NCBI GenBank assembly: GCA_019720975.1
Contig: JAGVSJ010000010.1
Coordinates: 1 to 64,000, forward strand
Direction: 5' to 3'
Origin: Candidatus Sysuiplasma superficiale
GTDB taxonomy: Archaea; Thermoplasmatota; Thermoplasmata; Sysuiplasmatales; Sysuiplasmataceae
Length of the DNA: 64,000 bases
Shown here: positions 37,827-48,129 of the stretch, piece by piece
Layout of the letters: each line of letters starts with the position of its first letter
Numbering within the stretch: the first letter of the stretch is position 1
The notes under the pieces: generated by a model
Told to the model about the DNA's origin: nothing
The model's database searches: none
What the model saw: the letters and a program-made list of their open reading frames with translations, nothing else
Program-made: the position numbers and the translations under genes

Positions 37827-39014
37827 ATGGAACTCGAATATGACGTTGTTGTTGTCGGAGCCGGACCGGGTGGCAGTGTTGCTGCGAAGTATGCAGCCAT
37901 GGCAGGCTGCTCCACACTGATGATTGAAAAGAGGCAGGAGATAGGCACACCGGTGAGATGTGGCGAAGGGATCGCAAAAAGATGGCTCGATGACGTTGGA
38001 ATCGAACCGAGCAAGAAGTGGATAGCAAATGAAGTGGATGGTGCAAGGATAATTTCGCCTAACGGTACCATTCTCACTGTCGACGAGAGCAGGGCAGGAA
38101 ATGAGTGCGGCTTTGTCATTCACAGGGATGTCTTTGACATGACCCTGGCTCAGCAGGCGGCTTCGGCAGGAGCGGAAGTAATGGTGAAAACTTCCGCAAC
38201 AGGGATCATGCGGGAGGATGGCAGAATAACGGGAGTGAGGGCACGTTCAATGGGAAGGGAATTCAACATAAAGAGCAAGATAGTTATTGCCGCAGACGGG
38301 TTCGAATCGCAGGTGGGTAGATGGGCCGGTATCAACACCAATCTGAAACCGAAGGATGTTGATTCATGCTATGAGTATACGCTTGTGGGTGTGGATATAG
38401 ACAGGCGTTATACTGATTTCTTCATCGGAAACATCGCACCGGGAGGCTACATCTGGATGTTCCCCAAGGGCAATGATATCGCCAATGTGGGAATAGGCGT
38501 TCAGACCAGCAAGATCAAGGGTCCGGGAGAAGCGAAGATGTATCTGGACAGGTTCATACAGAAGCATCCGGAATTCAGCAAGGGGAAACCGATAATGGAG
38601 ATAGCCGGCGGGGTATCAATCAGCCCGCCGCTTGAAAGGACAACACTGCCTGGCCTCATGCTTGTCGGTGACGCAGCGCGGATGATAGATCCCGTTACAG
38701 GCGGAGGAATATATAATGCATGCATTGCAGGAAGGATTGCAGGCGAGGTTGCAGGCAGGGCGGTTGAGAACGCCGATTACAGCCAGAAGATGATGGACGC
38801 CTATGAGAAGGGATGGCGCGACAGGATGGAGGAGCACCTCTACCGCAACTATCTGATGAAGGAAAAGATTTCAAGGCTTGATGACGCGACCTTCGACAGG
38901 CTCGTAGAGGCGATGACGAAAGTCGACATGAAGAGAATGACCACGCTTGACATCCTAAGGGCAATACAGCAGAAATACCCTGATCTTGTGAAGGAATTTG
39001 AGGAATTTATGTGA
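37827..39014 (+). CDS. Geranylgeranyl reductase family protein (archaeal lipid biosynthesis)
   Basis: YDVVVVGAGPGGSVAAKYAAMAG; GTPVRCGEGI; PGGYIWMFPKG; LVGDAARMIDPVTGGGIYNA. Confidence 0.95.
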   Translation: MELEYDVVVVGAGPGGSVAAKYAAMAGCSTLMIEKRQEIGTPVRCGEGIAKRWLDDVGIEPSKKWIANEVDGARIISPNGTILTVDESRAGNECGFVIHRDVFDMTLAQQAASAGAEVMVKTSATGIMREDGRITGVRARSMGREFNIKSKIVIAADGFESQVGRWAGINTNLKPKDVDSCYEYTLVGVDIDRRYTDFFIGNIAPGGYIWMFPKGNDIANVGIGVQTSKIKGPGEAKMYLDRFIQKHPEFSKGKPIMEIAGGVSISPPLERTTLPGLMLVGDAARMIDPVTGGGIYNACIAGRIAGEVAGRAVENADYSQKMMDAYEKGWRDRMEEHLYRNYLMKEKISRLDDATFDRLVEAMTKVDMKRMTTLDILRAIQQKYPDLVKEFEEFM

Positions 39015-39092
39015 AGGTACGGAAAGCCAGACTGTTGCCTGGCTCACTTTTATAAGCGGGCCATCATTCTCCCTCAGTCAGAAGGAAGGCAT

Positions 39093-40397
39093 ATGCCTGC
39101 TATTTCAACATCGGACTCGGTTGCATCGATGCCTGAGGGCTCTGAAGTGAGAATATCAGGATGGGTCGAGGAAATCAGGGATCTTGGCGGCATCTCATTC
39201 TACCTTGTGAGGGATGGATACGGATACGTCCAGGTGACTGTTTCAAGGAAAGGTGCTGGAGCCGATATCATTTCTGCACTTTCAGACATTCAGAGAGAAA
39301 GTGTCATTGAGGTTACCGGAAAAGTGAGGAGATCGGAGAAGGCGAGGATGGGTTTTGAGCTTGTTCCTTATGACGTAAAGGTGCTTTCAAAGGCAGATGC
39401 GCCTCTGCCCATGGGTGTCTCCGACAGGGTTGAAACCGAGTTTGACACAAGGCTAGACAATCGCTTCATAGACCTGAGGAAGCAGGAGAACGGGGCTGTC
39501 TACAGGATACGGTCTGAGTTTGCCTATCAGCTGCGTAGCTTCCTCAGGGAGATGCGCTTTGTGGAGGTAAGCACTCCAAAGATTGTATCAGAGGGTGCGG
39601 AAGGTGGTGCGACCCTTTTCAGGGTGGATTACTTTGGCAGAAAGGCATTTCTGGCGCAAAGCCCGCAGCTGTACAAACAGATACTCATGGCCTCCGGCCT
39701 GAACAGGGTTTATGAAATTTCGCCTGCCTACAGGGCTGAACTCTCAGACACTGTGAGGCACACCTCCGAATTCATTTCGTTCGATGCGGAGATGGCTTTC
39801 ATCGACGGCCTGGAAGATGTGCTCAATGTGCTCGAAGGACTGATGGCGAGAACATTCAGCGCCACATCCGGTTTTCTGAGGGAGACATACCCTTCCATGA
39901 ATGTGCCGCCGGTTCCCAGGACACCATTCCCCAGACTCAGCTACACAGAATGTCTTGACATGCTGAGTTCTGAAGGAAGGGATCTCAGGGAGGGGGATGA
40001 TCTGGATACGGATGCAGAGAAGGCAATCGGCCGGATCATGAAAGAGAAAGGATACGAGATGTACTTCATTACAATGTATCCCGCTTCTATCAAACCGTTC
40101 TATATCATGGAGAAGGGCGATGGAATGTCCTTCTCCTTCGACCTTGAGTACAACGGTGTGGAGATGGCCTCGGGAGGCCAGAGGGAGCACAGGCATGAAA
40201 GACTGGTCGAAAGGATGAAATCAAAGAATCTGAGACCGGGCGATTTCGAATTCTACCTGAAGGCGTTCAGGTACGGCATGCCGCCGCATGGCGGGTGGGG
40301 ACTTGGTTTCGACAGGCTCATCGCCAGCTATCTCAGGCTTGGCAATATAAGGGAAGCGATACTTTTCCCCAGGGACAGAAGCAGGTTATCCCCCTGA
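39093..40397 (+). CDS. aspS: Aspartyl-tRNA synthetase (archaeal type)
   Basis: VRISGWVEEIRDLGGISFYLVRDGYGYVQV; FIDLRKQENGAVYRIRSEF; FDAEMAFIDG; GWGLGFDRLI. Confidence 0.97.
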   Translation: MPAISTSDSVASMPEGSEVRISGWVEEIRDLGGISFYLVRDGYGYVQVTVSRKGAGADIISALSDIQRESVIEVTGKVRRSEKARMGFELVPYDVKVLSKADAPLPMGVSDRVETEFDTRLDNRFIDLRKQENGAVYRIRSEFAYQLRSFLREMRFVEVSTPKIVSEGAEGGATLFRVDYFGRKAFLAQSPQLYKQILMASGLNRVYEISPAYRAELSDTVRHTSEFISFDAEMAFIDGLEDVLNVLEGLMARTFSATSGFLRETYPSMNVPPVPRTPFPRLSYTECLDMLSSEGRDLREGDDLDTDAEKAIGRIMKEKGYEMYFITMYPASIKPFYIMEKGDGMSFSFDLEYNGVEMASGGQREHRHERLVERMKSKNLRPGDFEFYLKAFRYGMPPHGGWGLGFDRLIASYLRLGNIREAILFPRDRSRLSP

Positions 40398-40643
40398 TGA
40401 AGGGCATGCATGCTGACATCGAACGGCGACCCCTTGATTGAGCGGAGAGGATCACAAATGACCTGTGTGAGTTGGACCACATTGTGACATCGGCCATAAA
40501 CGGCTGTAACACAAAAGGAGGTTGTCAGGCGCTTTCAGCTCTCTTCGTGTCGCGGTGTTGCATAGCATTGGACATGTTTTGCATGCCTTCTTCTGACAGA
40601 ATCGGATCCGGTCTTTCGACTCCACAATATTATATCGAACTTC

Positions 40644-41180
40644 ATGGATAAGTCCTTCAGAATGGGAGACATATACGAGAGGGAATTAAAGGGAATACTG
40701 GGAGGTGAGGCGAAGTTCATCGAACGTGTCTCACGTTCCCTGAGCTCGTCCGAGAGAGAGGCATACAGCATTCTCAGAAGGAAGCACTTCCTTGTGGTAA
40801 AGGCCGGAGGATCATTCGGTATCGACCTTATCGCCGTCAGGGGAAATTTCGCCTTCCCAATCGAGGTCAAAAGCTCAAGCAGCGATGTCTTCAGATTCAG
40901 CAGGAGCGAAAAACTCGCCTCACAGGCTGACAGGATGATGGAGGTATGCGAACAGTCTTCCCTCCTGCCCACATACGCCTACAGGCTGAAGAACGCAGAA
41001 ACAGACCCGTGGCGCCTCTTCACGATACGTAAAACACCTGACGGACTGACAGGGATACAGGCGCTTCTTTTCAGGAAACTGCCAAAGGTGGGTACAACGC
41101 AGGAGGGCAACGGAATAATGAAATGGTCCGAAGGGATGAAGCTCAGCTCGTTCATCGAATATTTCTCTGAAATCATGTGA
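40644..41180 (+). CDS. hjc: Holliday junction resolvase Hjc-like protein
   Basis: GDIYERELKGIL...HFLVVKAGGSFGIDLIAVRGNFAFPIEVKSSSSDVFRFS. Confidence 0.82.
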   Translation: MDKSFRMGDIYERELKGILGGEAKFIERVSRSLSSSEREAYSILRRKHFLVVKAGGSFGIDLIAVRGNFAFPIEVKSSSSDVFRFSRSEKLASQADRMMEVCEQSSLLPTYAYRLKNAETDPWRLFTIRKTPDGLTGIQALLFRKLPKVGTTQEGNGIMKWSEGMKLSSFIEYFSEIM

Positions 41181-41548
41181 ATGCGGCGTCGGGCCCGCCG
41201 ACATATCGCGCATGACAAACAGAAGCATGGTTATTAAAATCAGTTAAATAATCCTTCCACCATACACCTTCCAAGCTTTGACGGGGATTGGTCCGAATTT
41301 GCGCTGGCAAATAACGGTGTATGCGGAGAGAGGCACTGTGTTTTATACCGGGTTTATCCCCAAAGAGGTGTTCTGAATTATGATGAAGGATTCATATAAC
41401 GGAAGCAGGGCTGACGATGTAACAATTTCGAACGGATTTGAGAACCGGTTGATCAGGCCCCCGAGCCACGGACTTCTCTGAAGCAGGCGGGATCTGACGC
41501 TGATAATTATGTGCCGTTTCCTTTCAATTTCCGCAGGCGGTGTGCTGA

Positions 41549-42094
41549 TTGAGTGAAAAAGTGAAGATAGGACTTACCGGCCTGCCGGGATCAGGCAAAA
41601 CCAGCACACTGCTGAAGCTTGTTGAGATGCTGGAGGCTGAGGGAAACACGGTCGGCGGAATGGTTACTGAACCAATCATTGAAGACGGAAGGCGGAGGGG
41701 GCTGCGTGTTTACAACAAGATGACAGGCGAAAGCGGTGTCCTTGCACATGTCACAATCGAATCAAGGTACTCCTACGAGAAGTTCGGCGTGGATCTCACC
41801 GTCCTCGAAACAATAGGCGTGAAAGCGCTCACAGATGCGGAGGAAAGGGCGGATATCATCATCATCGATGAGGTGGGCAAGCTTGAGGTAGAGAGTGAGC
41901 TCTTCGTGGAAGAGGTCAAGAATGTGCTGGATCTGGACAAGGCCGTGATACTGACACTGCACAAGAAATCACGCAATCCGCTGCTCCAGGATATACGCAA
42001 GAGGGATGACGTGCGGATTCTCGAAGTGACGCCGATAAACAGGAATCTCCTTCCATACAAGGTAATGAAACTGATGAAAGGGCAGCTATGGTGA
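41549..42094 (+). CDS. THEP1-type nucleoside-triphosphatase
   Basis: KIGLTGLPGSGKTSTLLKLVEMLEAEGNTVGGMVTEPI; ADIIIIDEVGKLEVESELF; LHKKSRNPLLQDIR. Confidence 0.94.
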   Translation: MSEKVKIGLTGLPGSGKTSTLLKLVEMLEAEGNTVGGMVTEPIIEDGRRRGLRVYNKMTGESGVLAHVTIESRYSYEKFGVDLTVLETIGVKALTDAEERADIIIIDEVGKLEVESELFVEEVKNVLDLDKAVILTLHKKSRNPLLQDIRKRDDVRILEVTPINRNLLPYKVMKLMKGQLW

Positions 42095-43212
42095 ACCAGG
42101 CTCTGCTCGAGGAGATAGCGGAGGGAAAGGTCAGCTATCTCGTACCTACGGATTACAACAGGAAGGGCCCGGGCCGGAGGACCGGGGGAGTTTTCTACAA
42201 CAGGCAGATGCAGTTCAACAGGGACGTATGCATATCGTTCATCGATGCGGTCTGCCGGAAGGGCTGCAGGATTCTGGATGCAATGGGTGCAACCGGAATA
42301 AGAAGTGCCCGCATAGCGGTTGAGACAGCGCGCGACATGGATATAACGTGCAACGACAGCAGCACTGAAGCGGTTGAACTGATGCGTCTGAACTTCAGCC
42401 GCCTGGGGCTGGATGAGGTGACAGTAAGCAGAAGAAGGGCCCAGGCACTGCTCTCCGAGGAGCACTTCGACTACATCGACATCGATCCGTTCGGCACTCC
42501 TGTCTCATTCATACCGTCTGCCCTCCTCTCTGCAAGGAACAGGGGTGTCATCGCCGTGACGGCAACCGATGCGGCAGTCCTCTGCGGTTCGGCTCGCGGT
42601 GCATTACGGAGATATCTCTGCAGGCCGCTCCGCGCACCGTTCATGCATGAGATCGGACTCAGGTGCCTTGCCGGTTACATTGTCAGGATGGCTGCTTCAT
42701 ATGACCTTGCGGCAACACCACTTCTTTCCTACTTTGCGGACCATTACTTCAGACTCTACGTCAGGATAGAGCGCGGGACGCTGAAGGCTGAGAGATCTCT
42801 GGGCATGATTGGCTACGCGCACCATGACCCGGTGTCCGGTGAGAGAACTGTTGACAGGACACCTTCCTCCGGTGCCGCGGGTCCGCTGTGGATCGGGCCG
42901 CTGCACGATCGGGAGACGCTGTCGGGAATGCATGTCAGGGAATGGTTCGGAACATATGTCAGGATGGAGAGGCAGATGAAGATATGGAGAGAGGAGTGTA
43001 TCGCGCCCCCTCTCCATTACAGCATGGATGAACTGGCGTCAAGACTGAAAATATCAATGCCTGAAAGAGACAGCCTGATGGATTATCTCTCTTCCCTTTT
43101 TCCGGTATACAGGACACATCTTGATCCAAAGGGAATAAGGACGGCGGCAACGCTCCGTGAGGTGGAAGAGGCAATCCTGAAGAAATACGGAGGAGGCAGG
43201 GGCGCCTACTGA
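42088..43212 (+). CDS. trm1: tRNA (guanine(26)-N(2))-dimethyltransferase Trm1
   Basis: GGVFYNRQMQFNRDVCISFIDA; LDAMGATGIRSARIAVE; YIDIDPFGTPVSFIPSAL; VTATDAAVLCG. Confidence 0.96.
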   Translation: MVNQALLEEIAEGKVSYLVPTDYNRKGPGRRTGGVFYNRQMQFNRDVCISFIDAVCRKGCRILDAMGATGIRSARIAVETARDMDITCNDSSTEAVELMRLNFSRLGLDEVTVSRRRAQALLSEEHFDYIDIDPFGTPVSFIPSALLSARNRGVIAVTATDAAVLCGSARGALRRYLCRPLRAPFMHEIGLRCLAGYIVRMAASYDLAATPLLSYFADHYFRLYVRIERGTLKAERSLGMIGYAHHDPVSGERTVDRTPSSGAAGPLWIGPLHDRETLSGMHVREWFGTYVRMERQMKIWREECIAPPLHYSMDELASRLKISMPERDSLMDYLSSLFPVYRTHLDPKGIRTAATLREVEEAILKKYGGGRGAY

Positions 43213-43259
43213 CAAATGACTAATACAGCTGACTGATACACTTGTGGAGTGGACTGTAG

Positions 43260-44255
43260 ATGCATCGCGGCAGCAAACCGGCAGTTGTCAGGCGCAACGG
43301 CATAGAACTCGACACAGGGGACGTCCCCTATCTGCTGGACCCGGCGAGGACGGTTGAGGGAGCTGTCAATGTGATATCGCACGCACATTCAGACCACCTC
43401 CCCAGAGGGGGCAGGGAAACAAGGGTGGTATCAACGGACAAAACAATCGAGCTCGCATCACACCGGACAGGGAGACGGTTCACGGGCATCAGTGCACCGG
43501 GCGTGAGCCTTCTCGGCGCCGGACACATTCCCGGCTCGGCTATGGCGCTCATTGAGGACGGGAAGAGGGTGCTCTATACGGGTGATTTCTGCACCAGGAG
43601 GAAGCTTTATCTTGAACCGGCGAAGCCTGTCAGGACGGACATACTGATAACTGAAGCCACTTATGGGAGGCCTGAATACGTCTTCCCTGATGCAGTTGAG
43701 CTGTCGGGTGTCATCCGCGACTGGGTATCCGACGCAGTGAGCAGTTCAATACCTGTCTTCTTTGTCGTTTATCCGCTGGGAAAGGCACAGGAGATCGAGA
43801 CAGTTCTCCGGGGGCTGCCGCTTTTCGCAGACGAGGATGTCCAGGCGCACAACCGGCTGGTTTTTGGCGGCTGCGATGACTGGATAGGCAGCATACAGGA
43901 GGCGAAGGATGCGGGCTCTGTCTTCATCTGTTCCTCCAGAAGATCCCTTGCTGCCGTACCGGGCGCAATCCGCAGAAGACTGCTGTTCGCCACAGTATCA
44001 GGGTGGGCGGTTGCTCCCGGTTTCAAGAATGCAGGAGGGTTCGACGAGGCATTTCCGCTTTCGGACCACTGTGACTATAACGACCTCATCGACTTTGTCA
44101 GAAAATGCAATCCGTCTCACGTCTACACCGTGCACGGCTTCACCGAAAGCCTCGCCGCCTCGATAGCGGACGAACTTGGCATAGAGGCAGAACCGCTCAA
44201 ACGGCACGCATCCGGCCGGAAAAGGGGCCAGAGAAGGATAGACACATATCCCTGA
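43260..44255 (+). CDS. Metallo-beta-lactamase/beta-CASP family RNA-processing exonuclease-like protein
   Basis: NVISHAHSDHLPRGG; LLGAGHIPGSAMALIEDGKRVLYTGDF; PLSDHCDYNDLIDFVRKCNPSHVYTVHGF. Confidence 0.88.
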   Translation: MHRGSKPAVVRRNGIELDTGDVPYLLDPARTVEGAVNVISHAHSDHLPRGGRETRVVSTDKTIELASHRTGRRFTGISAPGVSLLGAGHIPGSAMALIEDGKRVLYTGDFCTRRKLYLEPAKPVRTDILITEATYGRPEYVFPDAVELSGVIRDWVSDAVSSSIPVFFVVYPLGKAQEIETVLRGLPLFADEDVQAHNRLVFGGCDDWIGSIQEAKDAGSVFICSSRRSLAAVPGAIRRRLLFATVSGWAVAPGFKNAGGFDEAFPLSDHCDYNDLIDFVRKCNPSHVYTVHGFTESLAASIADELGIEAEPLKRHASGRKRGQRRIDTYP

Positions 44256-44286
44256 ATCCTGAATGCCCGCGCGGCGTGTGGGGTCA

Positions 44287-45234
44287 TCACTGTTTTTTCC
44301 TGAAACGGGGGTATGTTCCAGGCCTCATGAAAACCCTGAGCGTATCGCACACGACACCCGAACCGGAGTTGAGCGCACTGTCGCCCGACATCAGTGCGCG
44401 TGCAATTGCGACACCTTCCCCCTGCCGTGTAAAGAGCGCTATGGTTGCGCCGCGCCTTATTGTGCCGTTAATGCCGCTCACCCCCTTGACGGTGAGGTCG
44501 GCGCCGTGGCATATGCTGTCCACGGCGCTGTCCTTCAGGACAATGGACGGGAAGGAGGACAGGAGCCTCTCGTAGGGATGGAGAAGGGATCGCAGCATCC
44601 GTTCGTCGCCATTCTTCCAGTAGAACACAGCATCCTCCAGCCTCTGCAGCGTTACAGCATCCTGCTCGGTGAAGGGACCGGCGCTTGTACGCCTGAGTTC
44701 CTCCATCTGCGCACCCGCGCACATGGCCTCTCCGATATCCCTGCAGAGAGTCCTGATGTAGGTGCCCGCCTGGCATGTCACTGTGAAGAGAAAGAGCCGA
44801 TCCCTGGATTCGAGGAGGTGTAGCGAATAGATTTCCCTGATGCGTCTCTCCCGCCGGACGGCAGATCTCACTGGAGGGAGCTGGTATATCCTTCCTGTGA
44901 AGCGCCCGAACATCTCATCCACTGAAGAGGGTGTTACATCCGAGTGAAAGCGCATGACACAGACATATCCCTTGGGAAGATAGTTCATGACATCAAGCGC
45001 CCTCACTGCATAACCCGTCCCTATAGGCAGCACTCCGGAAACTGCAGGGTCGAGCGTTCCGCTGTGCCCTGTCCTTTCAGTGCCAAGTATGTCCGCGACC
45101 CAGGATGTCACCTGATGGCTGGAGGGTCCCGCAGGCTTGTCTATGACTATGATGGACGATTCGAGCATCTCCTGAAGTGTCCTCATCTCAGGCGGCTTCC
45201 CATACTGGCGGACTGCACGGTTGCCTGATTCCAC
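44287..45234 (-). CDS. cbf5: tRNA/H-ACA pseudouridine synthase Cbf5 (TruB family with PUA)
   Basis: IDKPAGPSSHQVTSWVADILGTERTGHSGTLDPAVSGVLPIGTGYA; CQAGTYIRTLCRDIGEAM. Confidence 0.95.
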   Translation of the reverse strand: MESGNRAVRQYGKPPEMRTLQEMLESSIIVIDKPAGPSSHQVTSWVADILGTERTGHSGTLDPAVSGVLPIGTGYAVRALDVMNYLPKGYVCVMRFHSDVTPSSVDEMFGRFTGRIYQLPPVRSAVRRERRIREIYSLHLLESRDRLFLFTVTCQAGTYIRTLCRDIGEAMCAGAQMEELRRTSAGPFTEQDAVTLQRLEDAVFYWKNGDERMLRSLLHPYERLLSSFPSIVLKDSAVDSICHGADLTVKGVSGINGTIRRGATIALFTRQGEGVAIARALMSGDSALNSGSGVVCDTLRVFMRPGTYPRFRKKQ

Positions 45235-45241
45235 CGTTCAC

Positions 45242-45772
45242 TCACCCCTTCCGCACGCGCGCCATGACCATTTCGGCTATACTTTCGGGCGGGAGGTCTG
45301 CACTGTTTATCACCATACTGTAGCAGGAAAGGTCAGAGATATCTATGCCATAAATCTTCAGATACCGCCTGCGTTCGCTCTCCTCCCTCCTGAATGTTTC
45401 CTGTGCGGCCTTCTGCCTGTCAATTCCATCCCTTCTTGATATGCGCTCAATACGTGTTTCCGCCGGCGCATCGAGGTACACGGAGAAAGCACTGACATTT
45501 GAGAGGCGCATCATATGGCATGAAAGTCTTCCTTCGACCACGCAGCAGGGCAGTGAGATGGCCTCAGCAACCACCCGCCTGTCAAGCTCCCTGTCAATCC
45601 CCTCGTCTTCCTCAGCTGCAATGTTCAGTTCGACAACGGACATTCCTCTGTCGGAGGCTATGCGCCTGAAGATCGAACCGGTGGATATCAGGCTGCAGCC
45701 AAGTTTTCCTGAGAGCAATGATGCAAGTGTTGTCTTTCCGCTCCCCGCAGGACCGCTGACGGTGATTATCAT
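45242..45772 (-). CDS. cmk: Archaeal cytidylate kinase
   Basis: MIITVSGPAGSGKTTLASLLSGKLGCSLISTGSIFR; SRRDGIDRQKAAQETFRREESERRRYLKIYGIDISD. Confidence 0.94.
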   Translation of the reverse strand: MIITVSGPAGSGKTTLASLLSGKLGCSLISTGSIFRRIASDRGMSVVELNIAAEEDEGIDRELDRRVVAEAISLPCCVVEGRLSCHMMRLSNVSAFSVYLDAPAETRIERISRRDGIDRQKAAQETFRREESERRRYLKIYGIDISDLSCYSMVINSADLPPESIAEMVMARVRKG

Positions 45773-45809
45773 CCTGTCAGCTAAATGCAGTATCTATTAA
45801 AACGATTGT

Positions 45810-46487
45810 CTAAGAGCTGCTCCCGCGCTGACCCATCCGTTCAAGCCTTCTGCGAAGTATGAAGAAACGGAGCAGCCTCTGGTAGACGATTGTGAACGGA
45901 AGCCCAAGCAGACCGTAGAGAAAAACCCATGCCGGGAAGAATATGATCTCCTGGCCGAAATATACCCTGGGGGCCCATGGGACAGCAAATACCGGATAGG
46001 GAAGTGAGAGGAGAAACACGCTCAGCCAGGCAAAAAGCGGGAAAATTATTATTATTGTTATAGGCAGCACCTTGAACTGCTTGTTCATGAGCTGCGTATT
46101 CTGCATCATGTAGGAGCTCTGAACCTGCTGCAGCTTCCTGATCTTTGTCTGATCCCTTGTTTTGAAAGCCTCCCTCTGGTGCTTCCTGAGCTCTGAAAGT
46201 GTCTTCTGGAGCCGTGCCTGTTCGACGAAATCGGTGTAAAAAACGCGGAGCGTCGTTCCGAGGAAGACAACAACGAGTTCAGCAATCATGATCGTGATCG
46301 TCGGAAAGCGGCCGCCGAAGCCGATAAGCGGGACGAGCAAATCTCCTGTTATCCTGACTGAGGCAGAGCGCACCGCAGGATTGAGGAAGGCGAAGAGCAT
46401 GACGAGCATGAATATCATGACCGCAAACATCTGCCCCGTGCCCTGCGGCATCTGCGGCTGCTGCGGCTGTGAGGAAGACATGCTCAT
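45810..46487 (-). CDS. EMC3/TMCO1-like (DUF106) membrane insertase family protein
   Basis: Three hydrophobic segments, LRKHQREAFKTRDQTKIRKLQQVQSSYMMQNTQLMNKQFKVLPITIIIIFPLFAWL, next to secY. Confidence 0.88.
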   Translation of the reverse strand: MSMSSSQPQQPQMPQGTGQMFAVMIFMLVMLFAFLNPAVRSASVRITGDLLVPLIGFGGRFPTITIMIAELVVVFLGTTLRVFYTDFVEQARLQKTLSELRKHQREAFKTRDQTKIRKLQQVQSSYMMQNTQLMNKQFKVLPITIIIIFPLFAWLSVFLLSLPYPVFAVPWAPRVYFGQEIIFFPAWVFLYGLLGLPFTIVYQRLLRFFILRRRLERMGQRGSSS

Positions 46488-48106
46488 CCTCCAAAGAACT
46501 GTCTCAGTACAGGATGCATCTCCATCATCTGTTCCTGTCCGATAGCGTCATAGAACTGGATCAGTATGCCTGTTGTCAGTAGCAGTCCGACGCCGGTTGC
46601 GTTGCCGACTGTGCCGATGAGATCAGCGCCTACCGCAAGGAAACCCACAAGCGCCCCGCTCAGAACGGTTACGGTGGGAATGTATCTCTCGAGCACCCTC
46701 TTCATCACCCTCGGATCCCTCCTGAATCCGGGTATCTGCATGCCGCTGCTCTCTATCTGTTCGGCGACAGCCTGCGGTCCCATGTTGGTTGTCTCGATCC
46801 AGAATTTGGCGAAGAGTATTGAGCCCAGGACGTAGACGAGAGTGAATGCGCCGATCCAGGCGGCAAACTGTATGAAGGTGTGCCCTTCAAGCTGTGGATT
46901 GCCGTTTGCATAAACCGGGCTTATCATCGGCAGCAGCCAGTCGCTCAGACCGTTGACGTTGCTGACATACCAGGCAATTCCGCCCGTCGGCGTTGTGCTG
47001 CCCGCAGCGTATGTCCCAAGCCATGCCTGATGCCCTATCAGCGGTATCTTCATCATTGCAGGGTTTGTCCACAGAAGATAACTGAACATGCTCACATTGG
47101 CGAGAAGCGCAGCGACAAGTATCACGGGTATGTTTGATGCATATATCAGCTTTATGGGGTAGCGTCCCCTGGAACCCTTTGCTGTTTCATGCGCAAGCGG
47201 TAGTTCAATCCTTGTCGATTCGGTCCATGCGACTATCAGAAATATGACTATTGTCCCTATAAGGGCTGTAACGGGATTCGGCTGCCCCAGCATGAGCGTT
47301 TCGAAGCCGTTGCTCGTGAGCTGGCCTGCAGGTACGTTGAATAGAACGTAGACAATCTTCGGTATAGTTCCCACGGGGGCGTTGGCGAACAGACCAGTTG
47401 CGGCAATGCCGTTGGGTGCCGCAGGTGCGGGGTACCAGTTCAGAGCACCGGTAAAGATCTGCTGTGAAACGCCGGCAGCTATGAACATGGATATGCCGCT
47501 TCCTATACCCCATTTGGAAACAACTTCATCCATCAGGAATATGAGGTAGGAACCGACGAAGAGCTGCGCCACAATGATGAGCTGTGACAGCTGCCTGCCG
47601 CTGTTCAGCATCGGATAGACACCGAAGATGGATATCCTGGCAGCCGCTGCTCCTATGTTGTGTACAAAGGTCGGGCTAGGCGTCAGATAACCGAAAACCT
47701 GCGGGACTGCCTCAACCAGTATCATGATGAGAACGACAAACTTCTGTGTGCTCTGATAGACGGCTTTGTCCTCGTCATCCGTCAGATCCAGGTTTATGAT
47801 CTTTGCGCCAGTGAATAGCTGCATGACAATGGAGCCGGTAACTATCGGGCCGATACCGAGCTGCAGTATCGAACCGGAAGCGCCGGCAATTATTGCCCTG
47901 TACTGCGCAAAAAGATCTATAGTGGTTGCCCTGTCAAGCCCATAGATGTAAACGTTCGTCATGACGAAGTAGAGGAATATAATGAGTATGACCCACAGCA
48001 TCTTTGTCCTGAAATGGACATGCCCTTCCGGCTTTGTAATGGCAGGAAGCCTGTCGGTGAAGGGCTTCAGCTTGTAGAGAAGACTCTTCTTTTCCTCGTT
48101 CGCCAT
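46484..48106 (-). CDS. secY: Preprotein translocase subunit SecY
   Basis: LGIGPIVTGSIVMQLFTGAKI; KWGIGSGISMFIAAGVSQQIF; GSRGRYPIKLIYASNIPVILV. Confidence 0.98.
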   Translation of the reverse strand: MANEEKKSLLYKLKPFTDRLPAITKPEGHVHFRTKMLWVILIIFLYFVMTNVYIYGLDRATTIDLFAQYRAIIAGASGSILQLGIGPIVTGSIVMQLFTGAKIINLDLTDDEDKAVYQSTQKFVVLIMILVEAVPQVFGYLTPSPTFVHNIGAAAARISIFGVYPMLNSGRQLSQLIIVAQLFVGSYLIFLMDEVVSKWGIGSGISMFIAAGVSQQIFTGALNWYPAPAAPNGIAATGLFANAPVGTIPKIVYVLFNVPAGQLTSNGFETLMLGQPNPVTALIGTIVIFLIVAWTESTRIELPLAHETAKGSRGRYPIKLIYASNIPVILVAALLANVSMFSYLLWTNPAMMKIPLIGHQAWLGTYAAGSTTPTGGIAWYVSNVNGLSDWLLPMISPVYANGNPQLEGHTFIQFAAWIGAFTLVYVLGSILFAKFWIETTNMGPQAVAEQIESSGMQIPGFRRDPRVMKRVLERYIPTVTVLSGALVGFLAVGADLIGTVGNATGVGLLLTTGILIQFYDAIGQEQMMEMHPVLRQFFGG

Positions 48107-48129
48107 CCTTCACCACTTAAAACAATAAG

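Noticed and set aside
41375-41480. Possible C/D box sRNA (ATGATGA … CTGA boxes) upstream of the THEP1 gene
   Set aside because: Box spacing does not fit archaeal C-D'-C'-D geometry; no convincing C' box and no K-turn stem.
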